Shown: positions 11,901 to 26,800 of the stretch, one piece after another
Layout: every line of letters starts with the position of its first letter
Position numbering within the stretch: position 1 is the first letter of the stretch
NCBI GenBank assembly: GCA_000310025.1
Contig: FN648370.1
Span: 23,903 to 87,902, forward strand
Direction: 5' to 3'
Length of the DNA stretch: 64,000 nt
Origin: Ectocarpus siliculosus
Taxonomy: Eukaryota > Sar > Phaeophyceae > Ectocarpales > Ectocarpaceae
The notes under the pieces: generated by a model
Told to the model about the DNA's origin: nothing
Databases searched by the model: none
The model's input: the letters and a program-made list of their open reading frames with translations, nothing else
Position numbers and translations under genes: made by a program

Positions 11901-14900
11901 TCACTTCGTGAACTCGGCAACCAGGTTACCGCTTTTTTTTACCTCTGTTTTTTTTTTGCGGTAACCATGAATGGTGGTCGAGTAGATCATGTTGTGCGGG
12001 GTCGAGAACCCTCACTCCGCGCAAAGGGGGATGATCGCACCACCTTGTGTTAATATGGTCGAGCATCCTCGAGGCAGTTACACAGTGCTTACAACTGTCT
12101 GGAAGTGATAGCACAAGAAAATAAATTAAGTCATACGCAGCTGTCATTCGTATGCAAGGAAGTAAGCACAAGATGCCGAACACCCTTAGCAGGATGCAGC
12201 GCACCCTTCATGCGACTCGCCGAATACCTCACGGCGCTTCGCGCTTGGTGATGTGAGAGCCTGGTCCGGTGAGAACCCGGCGTGCTCCGTCCCGGCTTTG
12301 TAGGGATGCGAGGTCAATGGTCTAACGACTACGGCATGCACGACTATGAGTACACCCCCCCCCCCCCCCCCCATCCCCATGTGAGGCGAACACGTTCCAT
12401 CCCTTGTGTGTACTCCGTCGCCCCCTCCTCTTAAACGGATCGTTGGCACGGGTAAAAATGCCGTTGATGGAATAGCAATCCCCACCTCCCCGTCGTCGTC
12501 CGTACTCGATGCCTCGATTTCTCGCGTCACCACGGTTTTTCTACCGTACCGTACCGTGTTGCAGGGACAACGCCCGTGGTGGTGGTGGCGGTTACAGGGA
12601 CTACCAGAACGACAACTCCTTCGCCGGTCAGTCGGCACAACAACAAAACTGGCCTACCCCAGGCGGAGCCGCCGGGGATTCTAGGGAGGGGGGAGAGGGG
12701 GGCGGGGGTGTTGGCGGAGGCGGTGAGCGCTGGCAGAAGCACGCGCAGGCGCTAAGTGGGAGGAGCGGCGGCGGTGGTGGTGGCTACAACGCGCAGCAGC
12801 GTCACGGCCAACAAAACCAGAGGTGAGAGTTTTCCACAAGAATCGGACATGATGATTCGAAGAAGCACAGAGAAGAAAGGTTTGGTGACTAACGTGTTCT
12901 CGCGTGCGGTATGAATCCCTAGGATGGATCAATTCATCAGCCGCTCGAGAGCGCGGTTGCTGATTCCCCCAAGCTTGCACTACGACGTTCGCACAAACGT
13001 CACCGCTCACTGATGCGTCGCCTGAAACGCCCGCCCATTCGACTCGCTCGCAGGCCCGAAGCCAGCGGTGAGAGAGAACAGGGACGAGTGTGCTCCATCA
13101 AGGAGTCGTTCGGCTTCGTTCGCTGCATGGACAGGCCCGGCGATCTGTTCTTCCACCTCACCGAGGCCCCTCCCAACATTAACGTCGGGGATGAGGTCGA
13201 CTTCTTCATCGGGATGGGCAACAGGTAAGCAACTTTTTATGCTGCATTTGTTGTCTTTAATAGCTTGTTTAACGTCTTAGCAGGAATGAGTAGTGGTGCA
13301 GGTGTCGATGGCTGTCGGTCGTGGTCTTTGCGACTCAGGGTGGTCTTTACAGAGGGCTTGGTGCGTTGCTCTTTGTCTCTTCGAGATCGCACACGCTACC
13401 GCCCAGTACTGGCGGTCCTTGCCACGCCACACCCAGGCTGTGCTCCTACCGTTCTTCTGTTGACGCTAGCTTGCTATACGTCTTGGGTAGGTCTTGCAGG
13501 TGCTGATGGATCTTGGTGGTGGTGGTGGTGGTTTTGCGACTACGCTGGTCTTTGACTCGTCGAGACCGCACGCGCTACTGTCCTTCACCACGCCACTATA
13601 TTGGTACCCAGAGTGTGCTCCAACCGTTATTCTGTCTACCAACCAGTGTTTCGTCATTTTTTACCTTTCTCGGTGTGCCAACCGTTCAACCGTTTCCTTT
13701 GTTCTCGCAGGAGCGGGAAGGACTGCGCCCTGAAGCTCAACCTTCTTCCGCCGGGAACCGTGTCATCAGAAATAATCCTTGACGGTGAGAGGTCGGGCTT
13801 GTGCTTTCGTTAGTGGATGTCTTCGGCGTTACAGGAGTACGACGGGAATTGCGTGTTGGTTGAGCGAGTAGTGTCGGGAGGATGTTTCAGAAACACGGAG
13901 CACTCGGAGTATTGTGGGAGGTTTCAGAAACACGGAGCACTCAAGGTGCAGCTGTCGCGAGATGCAAGTGCTTGAACAGTTCCAATATGCTTGGAGTTGT
14001 CGTCACCATGGACGGGTCACCATCACTCTATTGCCGTCATATTCAATAGGCAGTCTAGTCCACTTTATCTTAAGGTAGGGTGACACGACGGTGAGTGTTT
14101 GATTGCTCTTCCCTCAGTCTTCGTTCCGTGTTCACTAATAGATGGTGTTAAGCGGATGCGTCACGATGGTGTACCTGTACGCGGGGGTGGTTTGAAATCC
14201 TCCCCTCCCGGGGAGCGTTCAAATTGCATCCTCGGTAGACGTCGGGCACAGCAACGACACACGAAAGACGTCCGCGCCCTCTTCTTGATTCCCTGTCTGC
14301 TTATCATTGTTTTTTATGTATTTCCTCGCATGTTTCTACTTCCAGCCTCGTTTCTGGGAGTGATCGAGAGAGACATTCGCTCTTACCCTTCATCCATGCC
14401 GAGCACGCACCGAGCAAATATGATGGGGAGATCCAGACCGCAGGAGTACCAGCAATCTGAGGGGCTCATCAAGGTGAGGGTTAGATTACCTCAGGAAAAA
14501 AAATGAATTTTAGCCCTCAGCGGCACTCAGCTCCCGTGGTCTGCCTCGGCAAAAACTTGCTTCAAATCAGGTGCTCTCCGACTCCATGTATCGGAGGAGC
14601 CGAGTCTCAAAATGACAGAAATTAACCTCGCGTAAGGTGTTTTGAGTCTCTCTAGGACCGACCGGTCTGGAACGACCATTGGCCTACGGTTTTACATATC
14701 GCTGGTCCGATGTTTTCTAAGGCTGGGAGGTGTGACGAGTGAAACGGTTCCACGAGAAAGGTGCATGCGGTCCCCGCATGTTGCCCCAGTTTATTCCCAA
14801 CACACGTGGCGAAATTTGCACCGAGCGAGGCTTCCGTGCGTGAAGAGGACTAAAGACTGGGAAACAAGGGTGTAGGAGCGCGACAGCGGTGTGTAACGAT

Positions 14901-17900
14901 ATGCTATAATACAACCGGCAATTTCTTGTCACTTCCCTCACGGTGCCCCCCTCTCCTTGTAGATCACGGGCGCAGCCCCCCCCGAGGAGCCGGCCGCAGA
15001 TGATACCACGGCGCCCCCGGAAGGGGAGGTACAGCCGGCCGACGCAACGGAGGGAGGGGACGGTACCGACGCAACGGAGGGAGGGGACGGTACCGACGCA
15101 TCCCCTGAAACGGAAGCCGCCGTCGCAGGTGGGTCAGACGGGAGAAGTGTGGTCAGATTCGTCGCCATTGTTTTTTGTGTCTGGTGGAGGGGGAAGGTGT
15201 ACGTGTAGACCTCCTTTTTGTGTGTGTGTTTTTGTGATGACGTTGACGTTTGTGACTCTAGTCGCTGACGTTACGGTGGATGTATTATTCCTATCGAGGG
15301 TGATGGAGAAAGCGGTTATGAGGCAGGATTGGGAGGGGTAAACTTGTGAACATGAAATAGTTTTTTTCACGCACACTGCACGTCCAGATGTTGTCATGGC
15401 AATACCTCAGTCGAGATGACTATGCCATGCTGTGATAACACCATGGAATTCGAAGTTTACAGTGTTACAGTATGGATTTGTCGATACTGTAGTATCGCGA
15501 CTGCTGCTGCTGCTCTGCTGCTGCTGGACAATTTCGTAACGCCGGTCATTGTTTGTTCCCAGGTGTCGACGATGCCGCCGGCACCTCTGCTCCTGCCGCT
15601 ACTCCGGAAACGGAAGAGGCTGTCGCCGTGCGATCGACACAGCCGACTCTGGCTGGCGATGACAAAGGTAATCATCGGTTCGCGGCACTACGCTGTCTGT
15701 TGTGAAGTAGCATTATTGGGTCTTGGCTGCAATGGCCAAGGCTTGCTGCGTCCAACACTTTATCAGAGAAGAAGGTATCGCAATTTCTTGTTGTGTTGGG
15801 ACCGCATGTTGGTTCCTGAGGCATACATGTATGCTCTTGGTGTTCTCGTGTGGCATGACGGACGGAGCTGTTGGTACATGCTGTCTCCCTACCATGTTTT
15901 TACCTTCCCTTCGTTGACCCCCAAGGTGGGGTTATATTAGCTTGTCTCGGACGTCAAGGACGGCAGGGATGACGGGCTCATGTCATCATCGCGATACTGC
16001 TGTGAACAGTTCAGTTGTCTTGTGACGTATGCTTGGTGGACATCGTGAGAGGCAGGAATTTTCCACCACATAGCAAGACGACATCGTTGCCGTAATGTTG
16101 CCGCCGTGGCTGATTCAGGCGACACGGCGGCCCCGCTTGGGCTCCAGGGCGCGATGGTGACCTACCTCGTCACGGACGGTTTGGAAGAAGACGCCGGCTC
16201 CAGGTTTAGACGTGGAGACGAGGTCCGGTTCAAGGTAAATCGACGATGCGCGTTGTGTAGCCATCCCTTGATTGCTGTAGAAGGCGCCGACAACACTTGT
16301 CAAGCACCAACGCCGTCTTTTACGCTGGGGCGTATTTTCCCGTGGTCTTTCGCCGCCATCGCTGCCTGATGTAGCTGTTCTCTTATGGAACGACGTACGG
16401 TATGCGTATCGTTTTATACGTTGACTGTTTCCCCACATGTGTGCGATGGCCATTATTGTTTATCGGAAAAGTGTGTGCAAGAACAGGGACAATTGCTGTT
16501 CATGACACGTGATGCTTGTAGGCGTCACTAGAAGATGGCTGGAATGGGCTCAAATCGTGCTCTTCTGCACAGCTGAGCCCGCGTCATGTGAGGGGGGGGC
16601 ACGGGCTTGAAAGACGAAAATACACCACATGGGGCTTGTAAAACATGTTGACAGGCCTTCAAACATCGGCGATCGAGTCTGAAAATTGTGTGCGTGTTCT
16701 TTGATCGTAGCGTCCGCGTCGATAACTGTGCTGTCAAGACGCCTCTTGTGAACGTGTGGGACACACATGTGTGCTGCTTGGTGTTTTACTGCTGTGTGGC
16801 AGGTGAGCCAAGAGAAGGTCACCGGCAGGAAGCGGGCTGTGGAGGTGGTGCTGGTACGAACAAACAGGGAGAAGCGGGAAGGAGAGCAGCTGCAGAAGGT
16901 CAGTCGCCTGCTTCTCTTCGTCTTGTCGCATTGCATGCTGTTTTTGTTTAGGTAGTGAACCCCTATGTTGCGGGTTGCGCTGTTTTGGTGTTGTAAGGGT
17001 CAAATTCGTGTTACAACGTGTCAGCCCTCTCATCCATTGGACCGCCGTAGATCAACAAGAGTTCATCCTGTTATCGGCGGCCCACGACTGGTTGTGGAAG
17101 CACCTTCCGAAGATACGTGTCCTCCGCCCTCTGGCCTCACACTACATGTCCCCTACGGTGGTAGTATATTACCGCCCTTTCCCTCCTCATCTTGACCGTT
17201 GGTGTTCTCGGCGTTGCTTTCGTCTCTAGCTAATCGACAGCGGGGCGACGAAGCAGCAGGGTGTCGTGAAGAAGTTGACCCACGACTACGGGTTCTTGCG
17301 GTCGCTTTCTTGCCCCGAGACTGTCTACTTTAACACGGCTCACCTCGTACAGAGCAGGGAGGGAGAACGCCTGAGGGTGGGATCGCAGGTAAAGCCAACG
17401 CCGCACCGTGTGTTCTGCCGTTCGTGGCTTGCGTCTTTTTTTGGTGGTGTTGACGGTGTTGTCGTACGTGGACGTCGGAAACTGTGTCTCTCCCTTTCCC
17501 ACCCTCCTTGCCCAGGGAGCGTTTTTTTTTGCTAGAAGGCAAGAAGGCCTATTCAAATCGAACACGAAAATACACAACGCCCAAGAAACGCGTTAATTTG
17601 TTTGGTTATTCACCTGTAGCCCCATTTCTTGTTGCACCGACTGCTGTGCTGCTCACATGTAAGGTATTCCCGGAACAACAATACGCGTTTATTCATGTAG
17701 CTCAGTTTCTTACTTGCACCGACTGCTGTGCATCGGTTACATGTTGCACGGCACCATGCCGACGCGACACAGGCCGAGTTTTGGGTAGTGCCGGACCGCA
17801 CGAAAGACCGCCGGGAGAGCTTCCGAGCGCTGGAGATCAAGATCCTCCCTCCGGGAACCCTTACGCTGGAGGAGGAGACGCACAAGAGCCTCAGGGGCAC

Positions 17901-20852
17901 CGTGGAGAGAGCACCCACCTTTCCGCACAGGCAGAGCTTCGGCGGAGGCAGAGAAGGTAACTTTGCCGCGTTGTGGAGTTTAGGGGGTCGGAATTTCCTG
18001 GGAGTTGCCGGGTCTTACCGTCACTTTGCCGTTTGTGGAGCTTCGGAGAGTTGGAATTTCCAGGGAATTTCCGTGCTTTTTTCAGGGGGGAGTTTTTCCG
18101 GTTTTGACTGCTTTCGTTCTTGGCTTGGCTCTTGCTTGCTGCGCTTCGAATCTGTCCGCGCTAGAGGCATGCATGCTTGTTTTGTCTGGCAGTCATTCTG
18201 TCGTGTTCGCCGTGACGTGCCTGTTTAACCTTGGCCTGGTGGGGTGTGTACTCGACGGTCGGAAGACAACCGACGCTGCCGCAGGAAAGGAATAGTCATT
18301 GCTGTGCGTTACCGGGTACGCATGTGCTTGAAGCTGTTGCTGGCCTGCTCCGTTTGATCGTGCGACTACTGCTCAGCTTTTTGCGGTTACAGAAAACTTT
18401 GTGTGTGCGCTGTTTGTTCAGTGCCATCACTTGTCCAGCTTGTCCTTCGCCCCTCTTGGGTGTGATGGGTGTTGATTTGGCTTGTGGTAGGTCCGAAAGG
18501 TGTGTGCCGTCTAGAGACAAACGAACCACTGCTGAGTCCGGGTCGTGAGCCGTCGCTCACGGTCGTCTGTCAGCGATTGCTGTGTAATAGCCATTTTTTC
18601 GGATTTTCGTACTAAACCTCGCGTCAGCAGGCGCGGTCAGTTTCTCTCCAACACGCGTTGAAAAACGAGCCGCATTTAACTAACTTTCTGCGTGCCTTTA
18701 CAAACGCGCGTTTGTCCTTTTTGTAAAAAACCGTGTATGCTGCGACGTACTTATCGCTTTTTACGGCGGCGTTCGTCGGTGGTTGGTCTTCAGGCGGAGG
18801 AGGGGGTGGTGGTATGCAGCCGGGGTCCGCTCGATTCGCCATCCCCGCCCTTGATACTGCAGAGGAGGGAGAGGAGGCGTCGCCGGAAGGGGGCGAGGGG
18901 CCCGGTGAGTGTTTTGTCACCTTGTGGTTGGGAAGAGAGGAAACAAACGCCCGGCAATGGGGGTAGACGAGGTTGCCAAAACGTTGTACCGGGGCGTGAT
19001 GTCTATATCTATCCCGCGGGAGGCGGGGGGCTGTTGTGTATCGATTCCATGTTCGGCCGTTGTCGCGGGGGTTGTTGCAGGGGTAGGGCGGCGATATGGT
19101 AGGAGTGGAATTGCCGTCTTTTGTGTCGGGTAGGGCTTACCACGTCGAAAGGGACAACTGACTCGGCAGCGGCATTGGTGTTGGTGCTGGTGCTGGTGGT
19201 GGCTGTAGGACTCGTGGAGTGCATTGCACAGGAATGACTTGAGAACCCTGTTATCTCACGCGTGTTGGCGGACCACATACTGCACTGAGCACTGCTAGCA
19301 GGTGCCGCCAAACACCTAGGGACTTGTGTTGCCCGTTTGCGACCTAACGTTTGTTTGTTTCTCGGAGGAATTACTGCAGTGTTTGGATGAGAACTAGCGC
19401 TCCCTCGTTTACCCTGACATTGCACAGAAGTTGCGCCTGCCTTACCGCAACAGTTGTTCCAGCAGTCATTTGTTTTGTCTTGGAAGTACGAAGCCCGCCA
19501 GCCACCAGGGCCTCTATTGTCACATGGAGCAAGCAGCCTGCTGTTCATTTTCTGACATTTGTTTTTCGTTTCTTTTCCTTTTTTTTTTGCGTGGAAACAG
19601 GCGCGGCTACTGCGAAGGCGATTTCTTTGGTGGCGTCCCTAACCCACAAAGAGCTTGGGAAGAGCCAGGTACCCACTCTGGAGATGGGCGACATCATCGA
19701 AGCCGACCTATGGAAGTCCAAGCTTGGGGGGGGCTCGGTGAGATGGGGAAGAATCCCGGACTAATGGCACGGGACATGGCCGTTAGTTGCTTGCGTTGGC
19801 CGTCTTCTTTAGCATGGGCCGCTTGACCTCGTTTTTGTCTTGATGATCAGAAAGAGGGGAATAACTACCATGCGCTTGTGGCGGTGGGTGGAATTGTGAA
19901 GTGTGCACAACGAGATTGAGATGGTCTAGCGGGGGGCGAGGAGATAAAATTTTACGTTGAAGGGTGGCGGGAAACCGGTGGCATGAAGTTCGTGAGCTCT
20001 GGTCGAGCATGGAGCATATATCCGACGTGAGTCTCACGGAAAATCTCCCCCTTGTTGGCTTTTTTTTCCCCCAGACCCAGGTGAAGAACGTGAAGCTCGT
20101 GAGTTTTGGTGGTGAGCGTGTGGAGGGCGTGGTGAAGAACCTTCGGGACGGCGGTTTCGGGTTCATTCGACCCCTTGGTGGTACCGAAGATGTCTACTTC
20201 AGGATTAGCGATACTTGCAAGTGAGTTTTTCTACCGTAGATACAGCAGTGAGCGCCCGTATTTAGGAAGTCGGCAATCAAGAACTTCATGCTCAACATTT
20301 CATCAAGACAGAAGAACTTGAGCACCATTTGTGAGCCTTGTTAAGAACCCCAGCGCTAAAACCTATGTAGCCGTCATTTGTAAGGCTAATCCTAGGAACT
20401 AAGAACCCAGGCCAAAACTAAAGAGATTATTTTTTATGTGCGGGCGTTATCTGTACAGCACCATGGCAATGGTGTAAGCAAACGTCGTGCCCGTGGTTGT
20501 CGATTCACACAGACAAATAGTTTCACACGTTCTATGTACTTGGGAGATTTTTGGCCACGGCGAGACATGTTTGCGGAGCGACAGCAGCGTGTGTCCTGCA
20601 GCATCTATTCACCATGACCACCACGGTACACACGCACCCAACAGCCCCCCCCCCGCCACTGATTCACGCGTCCGCCAAACTCCGTCTTTTTCATCGGACG
20701 CTTGTCTCGTCTCGCTCGTCATCTCAGGAACTTGCCGGAGTTGAGGGAGGGGTCGGAGGTGATTTTCACGCAGCACGAGTCGGAGAGGGGAGGGGATAAG
20801 AAGCGGGCTACGCGAGTGGAGGTTTGCCCCAAGGTAAGCGAGAGAGAGAAGC

Positions 20853-20883
<31 letters not shown>

Positions 20884-23800
20884 CAGCAGAAGATGTGTCT
20901 TTCTTGACTGAGTGTTGAAGCACGGCTCGGTCGACGAAAGGGTGTTCTCAAGCATTGCTGACTTAACCAGCGGATGGGTGCCTCAAAGTTGGCTCGTGTC
21001 CCCGACGAGGTTGTTTCTTGAATCTAGAGCTCCCACACTCGTGCGTGAGTTCCATGGGGGGGGGGAGGGGGGGTGGGGTCCATGTTCAGGATAAGAGGGC
21101 TATAATTTTCCCGAATTGTCAAGGGAGAGGGAGATGATGTGTGAAGTAGTTTACCTTTGGTTGAAATTGGTGCCTGAGCGCTCATGTCCTCTGAGAGTTT
21201 CGTTGCGGTTTAACGTAGTTTGCACGGCCTGCATTTGGTGTGAGTTCGATCCTTGCTTGGCACGCGTCGACCCCAGGTTGACTTCATCCATTGTCCCATG
21301 CATGACTCAACAGAGCGGCGTTATTGTCCCTCGGGCAGCCGTTGCCGCTCTCGACATGGACAGCTTCAGATATCCGTAAGACACAGTGTGTTTGGTGTGG
21401 CCTGTCATGAACAACAGTAGCGAGGAGTGGTGCCTCCTTCTTACGCAGCTCTTTCAACATGTGCCCCTCTTTGTTGCCGGCAATTGTGGCGCTCCAGGGT
21501 ACGCTTAAGGTGGAAGTCCGTTTGGCCACCAGCGTGAGCGGCGTGGTGACGCGCGACGTCAAGGGAGGCGGGCAGGGCATGATCACCATCACGGACGGCA
21601 ACAACCTCGAAATGCCCGCACAAGTCAAGTTCCCGAAGGTAAAAGAAAGGAATCGAACAAGTGTCTGACTGCCGTAGCCGGTGCCGTTGTCGCCTTAACG
21701 CCTAAACCTGGTGCTTGGCTGCTTCAGCCGCTCTTGCTGCAACGTCTCAAGGTTAAGACAATCCTCGCTATGTAGAAGAAAAAAAGAAAACAGTTCCTTC
21801 CCCGAGGTGATGATTCTCGAGCACACACACGCTGATTAATCCCTTTGTACATAGTGTTTCGCTTTGTGTTCGAGTGCGTGCGATGGCGAAGTTCCATGCT
21901 TCTGAAGCCCCCATGCTGATTGGTTCCTTTGTGGTGAACGCGCTCCAGATTGCGGCTCAAGTAAGGGAGTTCGCTCAGAGCGAGGAGAAAGAGCTTGTAT
22001 TCCCGAGCGGACTTTCGGCCGGAGAACGAAACGCCGCCCACAGCCTCGCTGCAGGGGAGGGGCTAGGCCACGAGAGCAGGGGGGACGAGGGCAATCGGGC
22101 CTTGCACCTATGGAAGGTGATGACAATGCCGGGCTGCTGTATGAGTTTTCTTTCGAAGCCGTCTTGATTTGCAACCGGATTGTTGGGAAGATTACGAAGA
22201 TTCTGATGATTTGGTGTGTTTTGAAGGGGGGGGGGGGATGGAGACCTTGCGTAGCTTTTCGTTCCAGGAGGATACGTGACACGTTTGGTGCAATGAAGAT
22301 CGCCTGGAAAGTGCCAAGATTGCCTAATGACGCGGCGGTATGGTAGATGGTGCAATACTGGTTCTGGCACGAAGCACGGTGTGATGATGCTACCCTATGG
22401 TCTGACACGAGAAACATATTGGAGACACGAAAAGCACGATGCGGCAAACCATGCCCCTATAAGATGGGGACGACATGGAGTACGATGGACCAACACGATT
22501 GTGATGATAGTGATCACGACCATCTGTTTCGATGCTGCCGCTCCTAAATGACACTGTGGGTGTGTGGACGAAATGGCTTCGCGATCATGGAAAATACTGA
22601 CAGCCGGAGAGCGAGGAGGAGGCGGTGTCAATCAAAGAGGCCGAGAGCAAGAGGGCAGAACAACGATCCAACGCTATCAAAGAAAGAAGCAAGGTAAGCA
22701 GCAGAATTGCGCGTGTCATGAAACTCCGTGACTGTGTTTGCTATTAGCAGTTTGTGAAGATCTTTGGTTGTATGGCCACCGTTGTTTCAAAGCTTGACGT
22801 GGCATGGTCTTGACGTGGCATGGTCTAGACTACGCCTGCGGAGATAAGCAATGGTCAAGGTTGCCACTACCTGGGTTGTATTGTATTGTGCAAGAGTTGG
22901 AGGGCGACTTTGTACTTCTTTGTACGGCGACACAACACACGTACATGCCCAACACGATTGGTGCAAATCGCGCAACGTTGCCGTAGCTCGATCATATTTC
23001 ATTTCATCAGATGGCACGGCGTCTACCAATCAGTTTGTCTAGTCAACGACTCCTTATTCATTTTCTCTTTTCATGTTCTCTCTTTCTCTCCCCCTCTCCC
23101 CCCCCCCACCCCCCCCGGCCCCCTTTCCCCCCCCCCCCTTTTTCCCTGCCTCAAAGGGGGGGGGGCCCAAACCGTCCCCCTTTCCCCAAAAAAAACCGCC
23201 CTTCCCCAACCGGGAAAAAAAACCCAAAAACAAAAAAAGGCCCCCCACACCCACCCCCCCCAAAAGGGCGGGGGAAAGGGGGGCCCGGGGAAAGGACCCC
23301 CCCAAAAACCGGCCAAATCCAAACCAACTCAAAAATTTTGGAAGGAAAAAGGCTTTTCGGGGGATACCCCGGCCCCCCCAAAGGGGGAACCGGGNNNNNN
23401 NNNNNNNNNNNNNNNNNNNNNNNNNNNNNNNNNNNNNNNNNNNNNNNNNNNNNNNNNNNNNNNNNNNNNNNNNNNNNNNNNNNNNNNNNNNNNNCCCCTC
23501 CCCCCCCCCCCCCCCCCCCCTGCCTCCCTCTCTGACTCTCGCCTTTTCTCATGCTAGAACGGGGAGCGGTCGCAATCCGTCCCCTTTTCCCGAGAAGACA
23601 CTGCCTTCGCCAAACCGGACGACAAATCCCAAGACCAAGAAAAGGCCTCCAACACCAACACCCAGCAAGAGGCCGGAGGAGAGGGGGCACAGGGGAATGG
23701 ACCCCCCCAAAAGCCGTCCAAGTCCAAGCTAACTCAAGACTTTCGGACGGAGAAGGGCTTTGCGGGGTATGCCGCGGCCGCGCAGAGGGGGGACCTGGTT

Positions 23801-26800
23801 ACCTTCGACGTCGTGCTCAACAAGGGGTGAGCGAGCGTGTCTGTCTGTGTGCTGCGGTTGCTGTTCGTGTGCTGCCCTTTCTGACGTTGCCGCCAGCGAG
23901 TCGAAGGGTGACCGTGCTTGCTTTTGCTCGAGCTTGAGAGGTTGAGGGTGCCTGATCAGTCGCGTCGACTCCAGTTGTGTTTTGAATTTTAAAGGCTTGG
24001 GGTGGCGGTGATGTTTGACGGTTGGTGTCAGGAGATTGATTCGAGTCACATGTCGATTACGGTGATTGTTGTCGTTGTTGTATCCGGAGTGTCGAGTCGA
24101 CCTCACTCGGCTGTGTTTAGCAGGAAAGGACACTTGCTGTTGGGGCCACAGCCGGAATGGCCTCACTCCTCACATGAGCTCCCACCTCCCTGAACCTCCA
24201 AGGCAATAAGGCGCGGCATGCCGCACACGTTTGTAGGGGCGAAACCAAACCGATTTTTCGTTGTCTCTTAAAACTCTTGTATTGTACGTGCACCTATCAT
24301 ACCCCTCTGCAGGAGCATGAAGCGACGTGCGACCAACGTGAAGGTAACCAAGCGAGCTTCGCCGCAGGGCAGCAACGCCAACAGCTCATCGAACAGCGCC
24401 AGCGGTGGCGGCGGCGGGCAGGAGCACGGCAGCGGCCAGGACCAAGAGTACATGGGGGTGGTGTCGTTGGTGCAGCTGGAGAGGCACTACGGGTTCATTG
24501 AGGTGCGTTAACGTTAAGCCCTTAGGACCGCGACCGACTGGCGTTGGGTCTTCTGGGATGTCATGTCACATTATTCCAATTCCTGCTTGGCCTAAACCCG
24601 TGAATCTCATGGAAGCACACACTGCTTGGCGTCGCGCGCTCCCAGTGCTGTTTTTTCTAATCACGATGACGGCTCTCTTGTCCGTTGTTTGGAAAACGAA
24701 TGCACCAGGTGCTGGACATGGACGAGAGGGTATTCTTCCACCTGTCTGAGGTGCTGCCTGACGACAACAACAACAACATCGCCGCCACGCCTGCTGGTGG
24801 TGGTGGTGGTGGTGGTGGCGGTAGTGCTCCCACCGACAAAGACAGCAGTGGCGATGGTGTTGCTGAGCGCGCTGCCGAGGTGGAGGGCACCCCCTCCACC
24901 GCTGCAGGCAATGGAAATGCCAAGCCTACCCCGATCATCAAGAGAGGTCAAGAGGTGGCCTTCCGGATAGGACAGAGGCAGGGCAAGCCGCTGGGCCTTC
25001 GCGTGCGCAAGCTCCGACAGGGGACGCTCCCTACGGAGGAGTCGTTGCCCTGCCGTTTCGTGGGCGTGGTGGTGGTCCCCCCCAGGAACGTCGGAACCGT
25101 CGACAAGGAAAAGGTACAGCAATTATAATAGTATTGCCTTGGCCTGGTGCTGTTTTAGTGTTTGGTCAAAGGTATTGGTTTTCAGCCGAATCGGATTCAC
25201 CCTGAACGAGGTTGTCGCTGTCTCCTTCTGTTGAACGGTGCACCCGCTACAGGACGCGATGGCGAGTGCTGCTGGCATGGAAGGAGTGCTGGTCATGCTG
25301 CAGGAGAATTCTGCCGCTCAGGCGTCTGACAACGCCGCTACAGCCGAGGTACGCGGCTACTGTCGCGGCGCGTAGGTTGATACCACCAGCATATATTCTT
25401 TCACTCCGGCTCGAATCTTGCCGAACTTGGGGCGATGGAAGCTCTGCTCGAGGGTACAACGTTGCACAGCGTTGTTGCGCGGGAGACGCGGGTTGCTGCT
25501 CTTGCTGGCTTCCCCTCGTGGGCCGCACTTTCCTTCCTGCTCATTCCGTAAACCGGAAGCCTAACGGTTGTTACACCTACTGCGGTGCCCGACGTGAATT
25601 TCAAGTTGCGTACAACTGCTGTGTCCCTTCACCCAGGGTCTTACCCGCCCCTCCCAAAACAACCCCCCCCCCTCGGTGTTTGCCATCGGGGTTGGGTTTT
25701 CGTCACTTGGCAACGACGTTGTAAAACAAGCCAATTCACTTCGTGAACTCGGCAACCAGGTTACCGTTTTTTTTATTTTACCTCTGTTTTTTTTTTGGCG
25801 GTAACCATAGTGGTGGTCGAGTAGATCATGTTGTGCGGGGTCGAGAACCCTCACTCCGCGCAAAGGGGGATGATCGCACCACGTTGTGTTAAAATGGTAA
25901 CGCATCCTCGAGGCAGTTACACAGCAGTGCTTATAACTGTCTCTGGAAGTGATAGCACAAGATAATAAATTAAGTCATACGCAGCTGTCATCCGTACGCA
26001 AGGAAGTAAGCGCAAGATGCCGAACACCCTTAGCAGGATGCAGCGCACCCTTCATGCGACTCGCCGAATACCTCACGGCGCTTCGCGCTTGGTGATGTGA
26101 GAGCCTGGTCCGGTGAGAACCCGGCGTGCTCCGTCCCGGCTTTGTAGGGATGCGAGGTCAATGGTCTAAACGACTACGGCATGCACGACTATGAGTACCC
26201 CCCCCCCCCCCCCGTTCACGCGCCTCCTTTACCCCCGGCCTGCAGCTGCTGCCTGCGCCACCAGCAGAGGGGACGGCTCAGGGCGAGGACGGTGCAGGGA
26301 TAGCGATAGAAGAGTCGTCGGCACGGGAGGCCGAGAAAGAGGCCAGCAAGGCCCAGCGCATGCTATCCCTAGCGGGAATCCGTGTCGCGTCCCCCCCTCA
26401 AGATGCCGCCGCCGCCGCCTCTTCATCTCTGTCGAGCTCTATCGCTGAGCAAGCACCGTCCTCCTCCCTCCTGCTCAACCCGAACGGGGTTTCCTCCGGC
26501 AAGAGGCGTGCTAGTCGGGGTGGGGGGGGTGCAGCCCCGAAACCCCCTCCTCGTTTCTCCATCCTCTGCTTCCTGGCCGACACGGAAGGGAAGGGTGTGA
26601 CAGCAGCAACAGCAGGAGGAGGAGGACACGGAGAAGGCGTTACCGCGACCGAGACCGCGGCGGCCGGAGCCGTTGGCAGTGCCGTCTCTTACGGAAGGGG
26701 AGACTTGGTGGAGTTTACCGTGGTGGCCAGAAGGGGCCAGCGGCAGCAGAGCCATCGCGTCGGCGACGTGTCCCTCGTCACGAAGGCAGCGTATCCTTGC

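Noticed and set aside
22886-23732. Long proline- and glycine-rich ORFs across gap 1
   Set aside because: They run through the N block and the degraded read tail; the true coding exon here is 23558-23826 in one frame only.
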